Assembly (NCBI GenBank): GCA_963750915.1
Contig: CAVVSF010000007.1
Coordinates: forward strand, 1,426,001 to 1,490,000
Length of the DNA stretch: 64,000 nt
Direction: 5' to 3'
Source of the DNA: DATBJJ01 sp963750915
Lineage (GTDB): Bacteria > Acidobacteriota > Vicinamibacteria > Vicinamibacterales > 2-12-FULL-66-21
The translations under genes and the position numbers were made by a program. Of the stretch, positions 1 to 8,494 are shown piece after piece (the first letter of the stretch is position 1; each line of letters opens with the position of its first letter). The notes under the pieces are model-generated. The model did not search any database and was not told where the DNA came from. It worked only from the letters and a program-made list of their open reading frames with translations.

Positions 1-330
1 ATTCGAGCCTTCGACCGTGCTGTAGATGAGGCTCTTATCGTCTGGCGTCCAGCCGAACGAGCCGCTGGCGTTCGCAGCGTCTCGCCCGAGACGAGCTCCA
101 TCGAGATGAAGTGAACCGGGCTGCCGTTGGCGCCCGTTATGAACCGCGCGCGCCGATTCGGATCGCCGACCAGGTGCTCCGGCAGGACCTTCAGCGCCAC
201 GGCTCGACCCAGCTCGGTGTCGTCGGCGCGATAGACCTCGCCCATCCCGCCGCGCCCGAGCAGCGGACCGATGCGAAGACGGCCGATGGTCGTACCGGAG
301 AGTGGACCGCTCAGCGGCTCGGACGGGACA
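1..330 (-). pseudogene. Serine/threonine protein kinase remnant
   Basis: Read on the minus strand, about 265-330 downwards encodes a kinase N-terminus with the glycine loop LLGRGGMGEVYRA and the invariant lysine motif AVALKVLPE. This is the start of a Pkn-type eukaryotic-like kinase. After RRARF the expected helix C region is missing and the frame jumps to a segment resembling the hinge (FISMELVSGETL). Between 1 and 75 a different frame reads GWTPDDKSLIYSTVEG, typical of a TolB-like beta-propeller repeat. No ATG or GTG start is in frame before a stop near 350, and repeat DNA begins just beyond. I read it as a truncated, internally deleted kinase-propeller gene running off the window edge. An assembly artefact is possible. 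Confidence 0.5.
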
Positions 331-423
331 TGCGGGTCGCGGCTATGTTACATCGCCGCAATCGCGATGACAGGCGTCTGGCGCCGAGACGCAGATCGTT
401 GTCGGTCCAGAATGGTCTCGCGG

Positions 424-988
424 CGAGACGCCGCGACGAGGCTGGCTGGCCAGGCCCGACTCCGCTCGCCGGGAACGGCGCCTCCGCTCGTACCCTGCCG
501 CTGCCGCGTCGTGTAGGAGCTATCCAGCGGCGATAGTGATCAGGCGCTCGCGGCCCGTCATAGCTATTGATCGGCGGCACGGATCACACGGACGGAACAC
601 GACGCGAGGAATCGCTCCGCCGCCGTTCCAGCTTCGCCGCGCGTCGGCTCGCTCCACGGGCCTGGCCAGCCAGCCTCGCCGCGGCTTTTCGGATGCGAGC
701 CGATCGGCGATGAACGACGCGCACCCGCGGGCGTGGCGACGTCGGGCTGGGGCGCCGTGTGAGCGCCGTGACAGCGCAGTCGAAAAACGGACCCGCAGCG
801 GGTCCCACCGGCGGCGGCGCTGATTCGTCCCGGGCGGTCGAGGGACCTCGTTGCCGAACCGATGCTTTACCGGCGTCGGCAGACCCCAAGCCGCCGCCGC
901 ATCGCGAGCCGCGCCGCGGAGGGTCCGTTTTCCACGGCGCGAAGTCGGCGCCCCGGCCCGACGTCGTCGCGCCCGCGGTCACGTGCTC
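424..988. repeat. Palindromic repeat cluster A (modules Q and P, inverted orientation)
   Basis: This gene-free stretch holds one Q module (about 424-705) and one P module (about 720-988), in the opposite orientation to the copies at 39-47 kb. Q begins with GGCTGGCTGGCCAGGCCCG and ends with the inverse GGGCCTGGCCAGCCAGCC, so its ends form an inverted repeat. P begins CCGCGGGCGTGG and ends CGCCCGCGG. Its inner arms each carry a GGGCC(G)GGGCGCC block and an AAAACGGACCC or AAAAACGGACCC block in opposite orientation. Interior sequence such as GATGCTTTACCGGCGT is shared with the distant copies. No convincing protein is encoded; the open frames crossing it reflect high GC. Confidence 0.85.
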
Positions 989-1063
989 AGGTCTGTGAAT
1001 GGCCGGTGCGAAATGCACTCGCGGGAAGGAGCCCAGCGGGGACATCCAAGTCGGCGGTCCGGA

Positions 1064-2437
1064 TCAGCGCTGCATCAGCACCCGTACGCCGACGTCGGCA
1101 CCGCGAATGAGGCGCCGCCCCCAGCCGCGCGCCAGGGTGTTCTGGAGCTCCGACGTCAGATCGCCGCCGTCGTCCTTCCGATCTGGACCGACGCTGTAGA
1201 TCGTGTAGGCGCCGGCAGCGGGCCGGAACAGGAGCGGACGACCGGAGTGGGGATCGACGGGGACGTCGCTCAGGTACGCGGGAACGAGATCCGTCAGCGC
1301 GCCCGGCAGCGCCCCTCGGTCGCGCCTGAACCTCTCCACCGCGACGGCGACGCGGGAACTGCGGTCGATGGTCAGCGGAGTCGCATCCACTGCTCGCGAA
1401 AACAGCCCGAGCACCTGATCCCGGTTGAGCGGCGTATAGATGCCGACCCGCGGCGGCTGCTCGTTGCGGTAGCGTTCGAGGATCTCGCTGCTGCGTGCGC
1501 TCTTCTCGGGCCACGGCATCTTGACCACCTCGACCAGCTCGGCCCACCGCCGCAGGCCCGCGACGGCGTGATGCGTGAACCACGGCCGCATCACGGTTTC
1601 CGTGAGGCTGCGCATCGGCAGCGTGTATCGCGACGGCGCTCTCGGATCGCTTCCGTAGTAGCGGCGCCAGGTCGCGTCGAGAAATCGCGCCCGCAGCCGG
1701 AGGAAGTCCTCGAGCTGCTGCTCCGGCCGGTCCTGCGCCTCGAGTGCGGCCTGCAGCCGGGTCAAGGCGGCTGGTGATGGCTGCGACAGGCTGAGCACGG
1801 CCGCGGCCGGCAGCTCGCCGACGAACATCCAGCTTGCGTCGCCCAGTGCGCGCCGGAGCCGCAGGCCGCTGATCAGGGAGTCAACAGCCGCGTCGCCATC
1901 ACCCGCCGCGCTCGAGCTGAACGTGCGCGCCGTGATCAACGCGGACAGCGAGCTCACGCTGGCCGTGCGGTAGCTGTAATCCGTGCCGGGGGAAAAGCCG
2001 TCGAATGGCAGCTCCCCGCCTTTGTCCGCGAGCAGCAACGCGTCGCCCGAATCTCGAACCAGCGCGTGCAGCGGCGGCGCCAGCTTCGCCAGCGCCTCAC
2101 GATCGGGGCGCGGTTCCGCGAGCCACTCGCGGATCGGCGTCAACACCTGAATCGGGCTGCGGCGAAGCGCGAGCATCGCGCCGGCAAGGTAGTAGGAGCC
2201 CGCACCCTGTTCCTCGGATGGCACCGGCTCTCTCCCGCCGACGGCGTCACGTTCGACGAGCGGCTCACCCCTGGACCGAATCGCCTCGATCTCTCGGACC
2301 AGGCGCCGCATTTCGACGTAGTTCCACAGGCTGTGCGCGGCAATCGGGATCAGGATCGCGAACGCGCCGATCGCAATCCGGCGGAGCGCCGGGCGCACCC
2401 GACGTTCCGGGATTACGTTTGAGGGTTCGCCGTTCAT
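1064..2437 (-). CDS. Hypothetical membrane-anchored protein of an ECF operon
   Basis: This 457-residue protein has one N-terminal membrane segment (about residues 20-42, IAIGAFAILIPIAAHSLW), so most of it should be periplasmic. I do not recognise the large middle part, which is alpha-helical looking and rich in Arg, Leu and Ala. The last 90 residues contain DPHSGRPLLFR and YTIYSVGPDRKDDGGDL. That pattern resembles the C-terminal half of type II secretion pseudopilin-like proteins, where a calcium or disulfide loop precedes YSVGPDG. Its start overlaps the stop of the anti-sigma-like gene by four bases (ATGA), so the two are translationally coupled. It is probably an output or sensor of the ECF system. 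Confidence 0.7.
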   Translation of the reverse strand: MNGEPSNVIPERRVRPALRRIAIGAFAILIPIAAHSLWNYVEMRRLVREIEAIRSRGEPLVERDAVGGREPVPSEEQGAGSYYLAGAMLALRRSPIQVLTPIREWLAEPRPDREALAKLAPPLHALVRDSGDALLLADKGGELPFDGFSPGTDYSYRTASVSSLSALITARTFSSSAAGDGDAAVDSLISGLRLRRALGDASWMFVGELPAAAVLSLSQPSPAALTRLQAALEAQDRPEQQLEDFLRLRARFLDATWRRYYGSDPRAPSRYTLPMRSLTETVMRPWFTHHAVAGLRRWAELVEVVKMPWPEKSARSSEILERYRNEQPPRVGIYTPLNRDQVLGLFSRAVDATPLTIDRSSRVAVAVERFRRDRGALPGALTDLVPAYLSDVPVDPHSGRPLLFRPAAGAYTIYSVGPDRKDDGGDLTSELQNTLARGWGRRLIRGADVGVRVLMQR

Positions 2438-2802
2438 CGCAGCTCTCCGGCAAAAGCATCGGTTGCCATCGGCGCGACGGACGCGTTCTCCTTCCGGAAC
2501 TCGTGCTCGACGACGATGAGCGCCGCGAGCTCGCGAGCGGCAGCGTCACCGCCGAGGAGTTCGGCGAGATCGTCGGTCAGGCTGGCAGCCACCGCGGATT
2601 CGACGCCGACCGCCGCGCTGCTGAGCTCGTGCCTGGCAGCCGCATGGAGGCTCAGGACCGACACCAGGAGAGCGGCCGCGGCGCCTGCCCAGGGCCAGAT
2701 GCGACGGGGCGGGCCTGCCGCGACGAGGCGTTCGCGAAGCCGCGCCGGCGGGCCGGCGGGCCGGTACCGCCGCAGCAGGTCTTCGATATCGGAATCCTTC
2801 AT
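2434..2802 (-). CDS. Putative anti-sigma factor, small membrane protein
   Basis: This 122-residue protein has a short cytoplasmic N-terminus (DIEDLLRRYRPAGPPARL) and one membrane helix at about residues 36-54 (WPWAGAAAALLVSVLSL), then an Ala-rich outer part. The N-terminal arrangement is typical of small proteins encoded directly after ECF sigma factors that act as anti-sigma factors. No zinc-binding HxxxCxxC motif is visible, so it is not a ZAS-type factor. It starts 16 bases after the sigma gene and overlaps the following gene by four bases. The function is assigned from position and topology only. Confidence 0.6.
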   Translation of the reverse strand: MKDSDIEDLLRRYRPAGPPARLRERLVAAGPPRRIWPWAGAAAALLVSVLSLHAAARHELSSAAVGVESAVAASLTDDLAELLGGDAAARELAALIVVEHEFRKENASVAPMATDAFAGELR

Positions 2803-2818
2803 CCCAGCTCCTGCGCTC

Positions 2819-3310
2819 TCAGAACGGCGTCAGCATCCGCCGCAACTTGCCGAGCGCGTATCGATACCGTGCGGTGACGGTGTTGATGGACAGGCCCGCC
2901 GCATCCGCGATCTCCTGGAACGTCAACCCCTCGAACACGTGCAGGGCGATCACCTCGCGCTGTTCCGGCGGGAGATCCCTGAGCGCGCGCTCGACGGCGA
3001 TGCGCTCGTCGTGCGGTGCGGCCTGGACGACCGGCTCGAGGATCGCGCCTGCGCCTGGACGTTCGCCGTACCGCTGCTGCCGCCGCAACGCCGAGTAGCA
3101 CTCGTTCCGAACCGCGCGGCGAAGATAGTGGAGTTCCTCTTCGAAGCGTGGCGGGTGCCGCAGGATCGCGGTGAACACCTGGTGGACGGCATCCTCGGCC
3201 GCAGCGGTGTCCGCCAGCAGCAGCAGGGCGTAGCGATAGAGCGCCGCGCCGTAGGTGTCGTAGAGACGGCCCACGAGCGATCGCGCATCGTCCCGGGGCC
3301 GGTCAGACAT
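2819..3310 (-). CDS. ECF-type RNA polymerase sigma factor
   Basis: This 163-residue protein has the two ECF sigma domains. Region 2 covers about residues 15-80, with LYDTYGAALYRYALLLLAD and an AAEDAVHQVF segment for promoter melting. Region 4 covers about 105-160, with LPPEQREVIALHVFEGLTF then a helix-turn-helix in FQEIADAAGLSINTVTAR. It directs RNA polymerase to a small set of promoters, probably including its own. It leads a three-gene operon with the membrane proteins downstream, the usual sigma/anti-sigma layout. The signal sensed is not evident. The family is clear; the exact ECF group is not. Confidence 0.92.
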   Translation of the reverse strand: MSDRPRDDARSLVGRLYDTYGAALYRYALLLLADTAAAEDAVHQVFTAILRHPPRFEEELHYLRRAVRNECYSALRRQQRYGERPGAGAILEPVVQAAPHDERIAVERALRDLPPEQREVIALHVFEGLTFQEIADAAGLSINTVTARYRYALGKLRRMLTPF

Positions 3311-3662
3311 CGCGTCATTCTATAGACGCCTGAATGGGCGTTTTTCGTGCAGGGAAACCGGCGACGACGACGGCTTTCCGGGTGTCGCTGGCTGGCCGCC
3401 CGAGCCTGCCCCCGGACCGGACCGGCACCCGCACGGAGGCGCGACATTCCGGAGGACACTCCGGCCAATCGGAGGGTCGGCTTCGGTCGTTCGCACTTCC
3501 GTAACGCTTGACCTCGATACTCGCCCCAAATGAGGCGTATCATCCGATGCCCGTGCGGCACGGGCCGTGCTGTCTGCCCGCGCGGCGTACGCTCGCGCCG
3601 ATGGTCTGTGCGGGCGGGGCAACAACGGTAGTGCCGGTCGCCGCATCACAGGGAGCACAAGG
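3311..3662. other. Intergenic region with a small hairpin and T-run
   Basis: This is the divergent spacer between the sigma operon and the YSC84-like gene. A short stem ACGCC/GGCGT at 3326-3341 is followed on the plus strand by five T residues. It would look like a weak terminator, but no plus-strand gene precedes it. On the minus strand the same stem lies just upstream of the sigma factor start. TATAGAAT on the minus strand near 3315-3324 is a possible -10 element. Nothing else was recognised. Confidence 0.3.
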
Positions 3663-4218
3663 ATGAAGACACCACTGTTGGCCTGCGTGCTGGTCGGTGC
3701 CGCGCTCGCGTACGCGGCTCATCCGTTGAAGGCAGGCGGTCAAGAGGCCGCGGAGCTCGCAAGCGCGTCCAAGGCGTCGCTGCAGTCGCTCATGGCCACC
3801 GTCCCGGCCGCGAAAGCGCTCGCGAATGAGGCCGAGGCGATCCTGGTTTTCCCGAAGATTACGAAGGCCGGACTCGGCATCGGCGGCCAGTACGGCGAAG
3901 GCGCACTCCTGAAGAAAGGGTCGGCCGTCGGCTACTACAAGACGACAGGCGCGTCGTTCGGCCTGCAGGTCGGCGGCCAGCAGTACGGATACGCGATGTT
4001 CTTCATGAACGCGAAGGCGCTCACCGCAGCTCGACAACGCCAACGGCTTCGAAATCGGTGTCGGCCCGTCCGTAGTCGTCATGGACGAGGGGATGGCGAA
4101 GAGCACCACCACCACGACACGCAAGGATGACGTCTACGCCCTGATCTTCGGGCAGAAAGGACTCATGGCGGGTCTCGGGCTCCAGGGCAACAAGATCACG
4201 AAGATCACGCCGAAGTAA
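3663..4218 (+). CDS. YSC84/Ysc84-like lipid-binding exported protein (one frameshift)
   Basis: The product begins MKTPLLACVLVGAALAYAAH, a signal peptide, and continues with the YSC84-like pattern: AKALANEAEAILVFPKITKAG, GGQYGEGALLKKG and YYKTTGASFGLQVGGQQYG. Bacterial members are small periplasmic or outer-membrane-associated proteins; the domain binds phosphoinositides in eukaryotes. Near 4023-4030 the frame shifts by one extra base. The next frame gives LDNANGFEIGVGPSVVVMDE and ends in a normal C-terminus with TAA at 4216-4218. Both halves match the family, so an intact ancestral gene of about 184 residues is certain. Sequencing error is more likely than decay. The ATG at 3663 follows AGGGAGCACAAGG. 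Confidence 0.85.
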
Positions 4219-4284
4219 GCCTCGGCAGCCTGCGTCCAGGTCGGTTGGAGGGGAAGGCGCATCAAGGCGCGACTAGGAGGGCAC

Positions 4285-4836
4285 ATGAAACGGTTGGTAG
4301 TAGGTATCACTGCAGCGGTGGTTCTGGCGGCGGCGGCTCAGACGGCCTCAGCCCAGGCCAGGACCATCAGGTCGGAAATGCGGACGGAGGCAGGCGTCGT
4401 CGAGGCAATCGAAGCCGCCAGCCGCACGGTCACGATCAAGAAGGCCGACGGCACGTTCGTGTCGGTCATCGCCGGGCCGGAGATCAAGCGGTTCGCGGAA
4501 GTCAAGGTCGGGGACAAGGTCAACGCCCGGTTCTACGAGAACGTCATCATCCGGCTGAAGGGGCCGGGAGAGCCGGAAGTGGACAACGCCTCGAAGGCGA
4601 CGACCGGCTCCGAGCAGGCCATGCCCGGAGGCACGAAGGCCAAGCAGCGGACGATCACCGCGACGATCACGGCCATCGACATGACGGCGCCGACGGTCAC
4701 GTTCACGGGACCGAACGGCTGGAAGTACACCTCGAAGGTCCAGGACGTCGAGGCCCTCGGCAAGGTGAAGGTCGGCGACAAGGTCGACATCGTCTGGACG
4801 GAAGCGATGATGGTGTCGCTCGAGCCCGGCGCGTAA
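4285..4836 (+). CDS. Exported protein with two similar small beta domains
   Basis: This 183-residue protein has a clear Sec signal peptide (residues 1-24, cut after ASAQA). The mature part holds two similar segments of about 65 residues. The first runs GVVEAIEAASRTVTIKKADG to FAEVKVGDKVNARFYENVIIRL. The second runs ATITAIDMTAPTVTFTGPNG to LGKVKVGDKVDIVWTEAMMV. Each has a GxVxxID...TVT strand pair and a KVGDKV turn, like OB-fold or DUF5666-type periplasmic proteins. The function is unknown. It follows the YSC84-like gene on the same strand and both are predicted to be exported. Confidence 0.8.
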   Translation: MKRLVVGITAAVVLAAAAQTASAQARTIRSEMRTEAGVVEAIEAASRTVTIKKADGTFVSVIAGPEIKRFAEVKVGDKVNARFYENVIIRLKGPGEPEVDNASKATTGSEQAMPGGTKAKQRTITATITAIDMTAPTVTFTGPNGWKYTSKVQDVEALGKVKVGDKVDIVWTEAMMVSLEPGA

Positions 4837-4972
4837 CTGCCTGTTCAGGACCGGGCGATCACCCGTGATCGCCCCGGCTCTTCGGTCAATTCACTATCTG
4901 CAGCGCGCCTCACGCTTCGATGCGAAGGGGCTGGGGGCGGCGAGGAGGTCGAGAGGCGCGACCACGAGGGGC

Positions 4973-5696
4973 GTGGTCTCTAAGCTCTCCGCCGAGTTTC
5001 TCGGCACATTCTGGCTCGTCCTTGGCGGTTGCGGCAGCGCCGTCCTCGCCGCCGCCTTTCCCGACGTCGGCATCGGACTGCTCGGGGTTTCCCTGGCGTT
5101 CGGCCTCACGGTGCTTTCCGGAGCATACGCGCTCGGCCCGATCTCGGGCGGGCACTTCAACCCGGCGGTGTCCGTCGGCCTGTGCGCCGGAGGCCGCTTT
5201 CCGGTCGCCCTGCTGCTGCCGTACACCGTCGCGCAGGTGCTCGGCGGCGTCCTCGGCGCCGGCGTCCTCTACTTCATCGCGAGCGGCAGGCCGGACTTCA
5301 ATCTCGCCGGGGGGTTCGCCTCGAACGGCTACGGCGCGCACTCGCCTGGCGGCTATTCGCTGGCGGCAGGACTCGTGTGCGAAGTCGTGATGACGTTCAT
5401 GTTCCTGATCGTCATCCTCGGCACCACCCACAAGCGCGCTCCGGTCGGATTCGCCGGCCTCGCCATCGGCCTCGCGCTGACGCTGATCCACCTGATCAGC
5501 ATCCCGGTGACCAACACCTCGGTCAACCCGGCGCGCAGCACCGGAACCGCCGTGTTCGTCGGCGGGTGGGCGCATTCAACAGCTGTGGATGTTCTGGATC
5601 GCGCCGGTGATTGGCGCCGCCCTGGCGGGCATCACCTACCAGGCGGTGTTCGAGGCCGAACAGGAGCCACCTGTGACCGGACGGGCCCGTTCCTGA
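4973..5696 (+). CDS. aqpZ: Aquaporin Z-type water channel (one frameshift)
   Basis: The protein starts at GTG 4973 with LSAEFLGTFWLVLGGCGSAV, the standard AqpZ N-terminus. Both channel signatures are present: HFNPAVSVG (NPA at 63-65) and SVNPARSTG (NPA at 185-187). The selectivity-filter His173 and the Arg after the second NPA are also present, so water rather than glycerol is the likely substrate. Six membrane spans are expected. After GGWA near 5574 one extra base moves the frame. The next frame gives QLWMFWIAPVIGAALAGITY, the conserved last helix, and ends at 5694-5696. The full product would be about 240 residues, the normal family length. Confidence 0.9.
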
Positions 5697-5713
5697 TCTT
5701 TCAACTCTCCAGT

Positions 5714-5960
5714 GCTTGGGGGGGGGGGGCGTGCGGGGTGCCTTGGTGCCTGGTGCTTGATGGGCCAGGTGCGAGGGTGCTTCGTGCGAGGGTGCTTCGG
5801 GTCTAGGGTGCCGGAACTGCGTCGCCGCGGTGCGGCGCCGCATCGAAGTGCCGCGGCACCAAGCACCTAGCACCTAGCACCTAGCACCTGGCACTCTGGC
5901 ACCAAGCACCTGGCACCCCGCACTTCGAGCACCAGGCACCGGGCACGACGCACCCAGCAC
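5714..5960. repeat. Degenerate short tandem/inverted GGTGCCTGGTGCTT repeats
   Basis: Between aqpZ and tex lies a simple-sequence block built from a 7-8 base unit. The left half (5714-5800) carries GGTGCCTTGGTGCCTGGTGC and related forms after a run of about a dozen G residues. The right half (5855-5955) carries the reverse complement, AGCACCTAGCACC repeated, then GGCACCAAGCACC variants. The two halves could fold into a long imperfect hairpin with a loop rich in CGCCGCGG. No gene is visible. It may act as a terminator for aqpZ or be a slippage-prone repeat. Confidence 0.8.
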
Positions 5961-6124
5961 GATCTCTTCACCGGCCAGGGCAGCTCCACCTCGTAGCGCC
6001 AGGCGTTTCCTTCCTTCCGCCCCAACAGCCGCAGGACCGGCGCGGCGCGGGCGCTCCGGCGGCGTGACTTGCCGGCGCGAGCGACCGGCCCATAGAATTC
6101 TCTTTTCCGATTCCACCCAGCCCC

Positions 6125-8429
6125 ATGCTCCCCATCGCCCAACGAATCGCCGCCGAGCTCGACGTCCGCGTGCCCCAGGTCGAGGCCACCATCGCGCTGC
6201 TCGACGACAAAGCCACCGTGCCCGTTCATCGCCCGCTACCGCAAGGAAGCCACCGGCGGCCTCGACGACACGCAGCTGCGCACGCTCGAGGAGCGGCTGA
6301 CTTATCTGCGCGAGCTCGAGGATCGCCGCGCCGCGATCCTCAAGAGCATCGAGGAGCAGGGCAAGCTCACGCCGGAGCTCGCGGCTTCGCTCCGCGCCGC
6401 CGACACCAAGGCGCGGCTCGAGGATCTCTATCTGCCTTACAAGCCGAAGCGGCGGACCAAGGCGCAGATCGCCCGCGAAGCCGGGCTCGAGCCGCTCGCG
6501 CGCGCGCTGCTGCGCGATCCGCAGCTCGTGCCCGAAGCAGGCGGCGGCCGCCTACGTCGACGCCGCGAAGGGCGTCGCCGACGCCGCCGCGGCGCTCGAA
6601 GGGCGCGCGCTGGATCCTGATGGAGACAGTTCGCCGAGGATGCGGAGCTGGTCGGCGGGCTGCGGCAGCTCTGTGGGAGCGCGGCGAGTGGCGATCGACG
6701 GTCGTGCCGGGCAAGGAGAACGCGGGGGTCAAGTTCTCCGACTACTTCAGCGCCAGCGAGCGGCTGAAGAGCATCCCGTCACACCGCGTCCTCGCGCTGC
6801 TGCGCGGCCGGAAGGAAGGCTTCCTGCGCCTCGCCGTGGTGCTGCCGGACGAGGAAGGCGCGGCCGGACCGACGGAGCCCGAGCGCCGCATCGCCGGCCG
6901 GGCCGGCATCGAGCAGAAGGGACGCGCCGGCCGACGGCTGGCTCGCCGAGACGGTGCGGTGGACGTGGAAGATCAAGCTGCTACGCGCACCTCGAGGTCG
7001 AAGCCGAGCAGCGGCTGCGCGAGCTGGCCGAGGCGGAAGCGATCCGCGTGTTCGGCCGCAACCTGCACGATCTGCTGCTCGCCGCGCCGGCCGGGCAGCG
7101 CGACGACGATGGGGCTCGATCCCGGGCATCCGGACCGGCGTCAAGGTCGCGGTCGTGGACGGCACCGGCAAGGTGCTCGAGACCGCGACGGTCTACCCGC
7201 ACGAGCCGCGCAAGGACTGGGAGGGCACGCTCCGCACGCTGGCGGCGATCTGCGACCGGCACGGCGTCCAGCTCGATCTCGATCGGCAACGGCACCGCGT
7301 CGCGCGAAACCGACGCGCTCGCCGCGCGAGCTGATCGCCACGGCACCCGGAGCTGGCGCTGACGAAGGTCGATGGTGTCGGAGGCCGGGCGCCTCCGTCT
7401 ACTCGGCGTCGGCGCTGGCGGCGAAGGAGTTCCCCGATCTCGACGTCTCGCTGCGCGGCGCGGTGTCGATCGCCCGCCGGCTGCAGGATCCGCTCGCCGA
7501 GCTCGTGCGCATCGAGCCGAAGGCGATCGGCGTCGGCCAGTATCAGCACGACGTCAACCAGGTGCTGCTCGCGCGCAAGCTCGACGCCGTCGTCGAGGAC
7601 TGCGTCAACGCCGTCGGCGCCGACGTGAACACCGCGTCGGCGCCGCTGCTCGCGCGCATCTCCGGCCTCAACGAAACGCTCGCCCGGAACATCGTGACGT
7701 TCCGCGACGAGCACGGGGCGTTCAGGAACCGCCAGCAGCTGCTGAAGGTGCCGCGCGTCGGCGAGCGCACGTTCCAGCAGGCGGCCGGCTTCCTCCGCGT
7801 CATGAACGGCGACAATCCGCTCGACGCGTCGGCCGTGCACCCCGAAGCCTATCCGGTGGTCGAGCGGATCGTCGCGCGAACCGGCGTCGCCGATCGGCGA
7901 GCTGATCGGCAGCGTCCGCGGTGCTGCGCACGTTGAGGCCCGAGGAGTTCGCCGACGCGCAGTTCGGCGTGCCGACGGTCAAGGACATCCTCGCCGAGCT
8001 CGAGAAGCCCGGCCGCGACCCGCGGCCCGGAGTTCAGGACCGCGGCGTTCAAGGAGGGCGTGCAGGCGATCGGCGACCTCCAGCCCGGGATGATGCTCGA
8101 GGGCGTCGTGACCAACGTCGCGAACTTCGGCGCCTTCGTCGACATCGGCGTGCACCAGGACGGCCTCGTGCACGTCTCGCAGCTCGCCGATCGCTTCGTC
8201 AAGGATCCGCGCGACGTCGTCAAGGCCGGCGACATCGTCAAGGTGCGGGTGGTCGAAGTCGATCTCGCAGCGCAAGCGCATCGCGCTGACGATGAAGCTG
8301 CAGGAGCGGGCGGCCGGGACGCCGCAGGGCCAAGTCAGGACGCGCGGTCCTGCCGCGGCACCGCCGGCGGCGCCGCCGGCCGCGACCCAGACCTCGCTTG
8401 GGGCCGCGTTCGCGAAGTTGAAGCGCTGA
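6125..8429 (+). CDS. tex: Tex-family S1 RNA-binding transcription accessory protein (many frameshifts)
   Basis: Joining frames gives a nearly full-length Tex of about 760 residues. It starts MLPIAQRIAAELDVRVPQVE. It then has the N-terminal helical region (LEDLYLPYKPKRRTKAQIA), the YqgF-like fold (GLDPGIRTGVKVAVVDGTGK), and a helix-hairpin-helix region (LNETLARNIVTFRDEHGAFR, LLKVPRVGERTFQQAAGFLR). The C-terminal S1 domain reads LEGVVTNVANFGAFVDIGVH. Tex binds RNA and the transcription machinery. At least nine frame breaks occur between 6215 and 8270, and those I aligned are all single extra bases, for example near 6218, 6540, 6625, 6930, 6980 and 7105. The protein sequence between breaks is well conserved, which argues for sequencing error. 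Stop TGA is at 8427-8429. Confidence 0.88.
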
Positions 8430-8494
8430 AGGCGCGAGCTCTGGAGCCGCGGAAAGCAGGGGAACTCGATTGATATGGTAGCCGATTGGTGAGA

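Noticed and set aside
6125..8429. Programmed ribosomal frameshifting in tex
   Set aside because: There are at least nine breaks, with no consistent slippery sequence or stem. Programmed sites occur once per gene.
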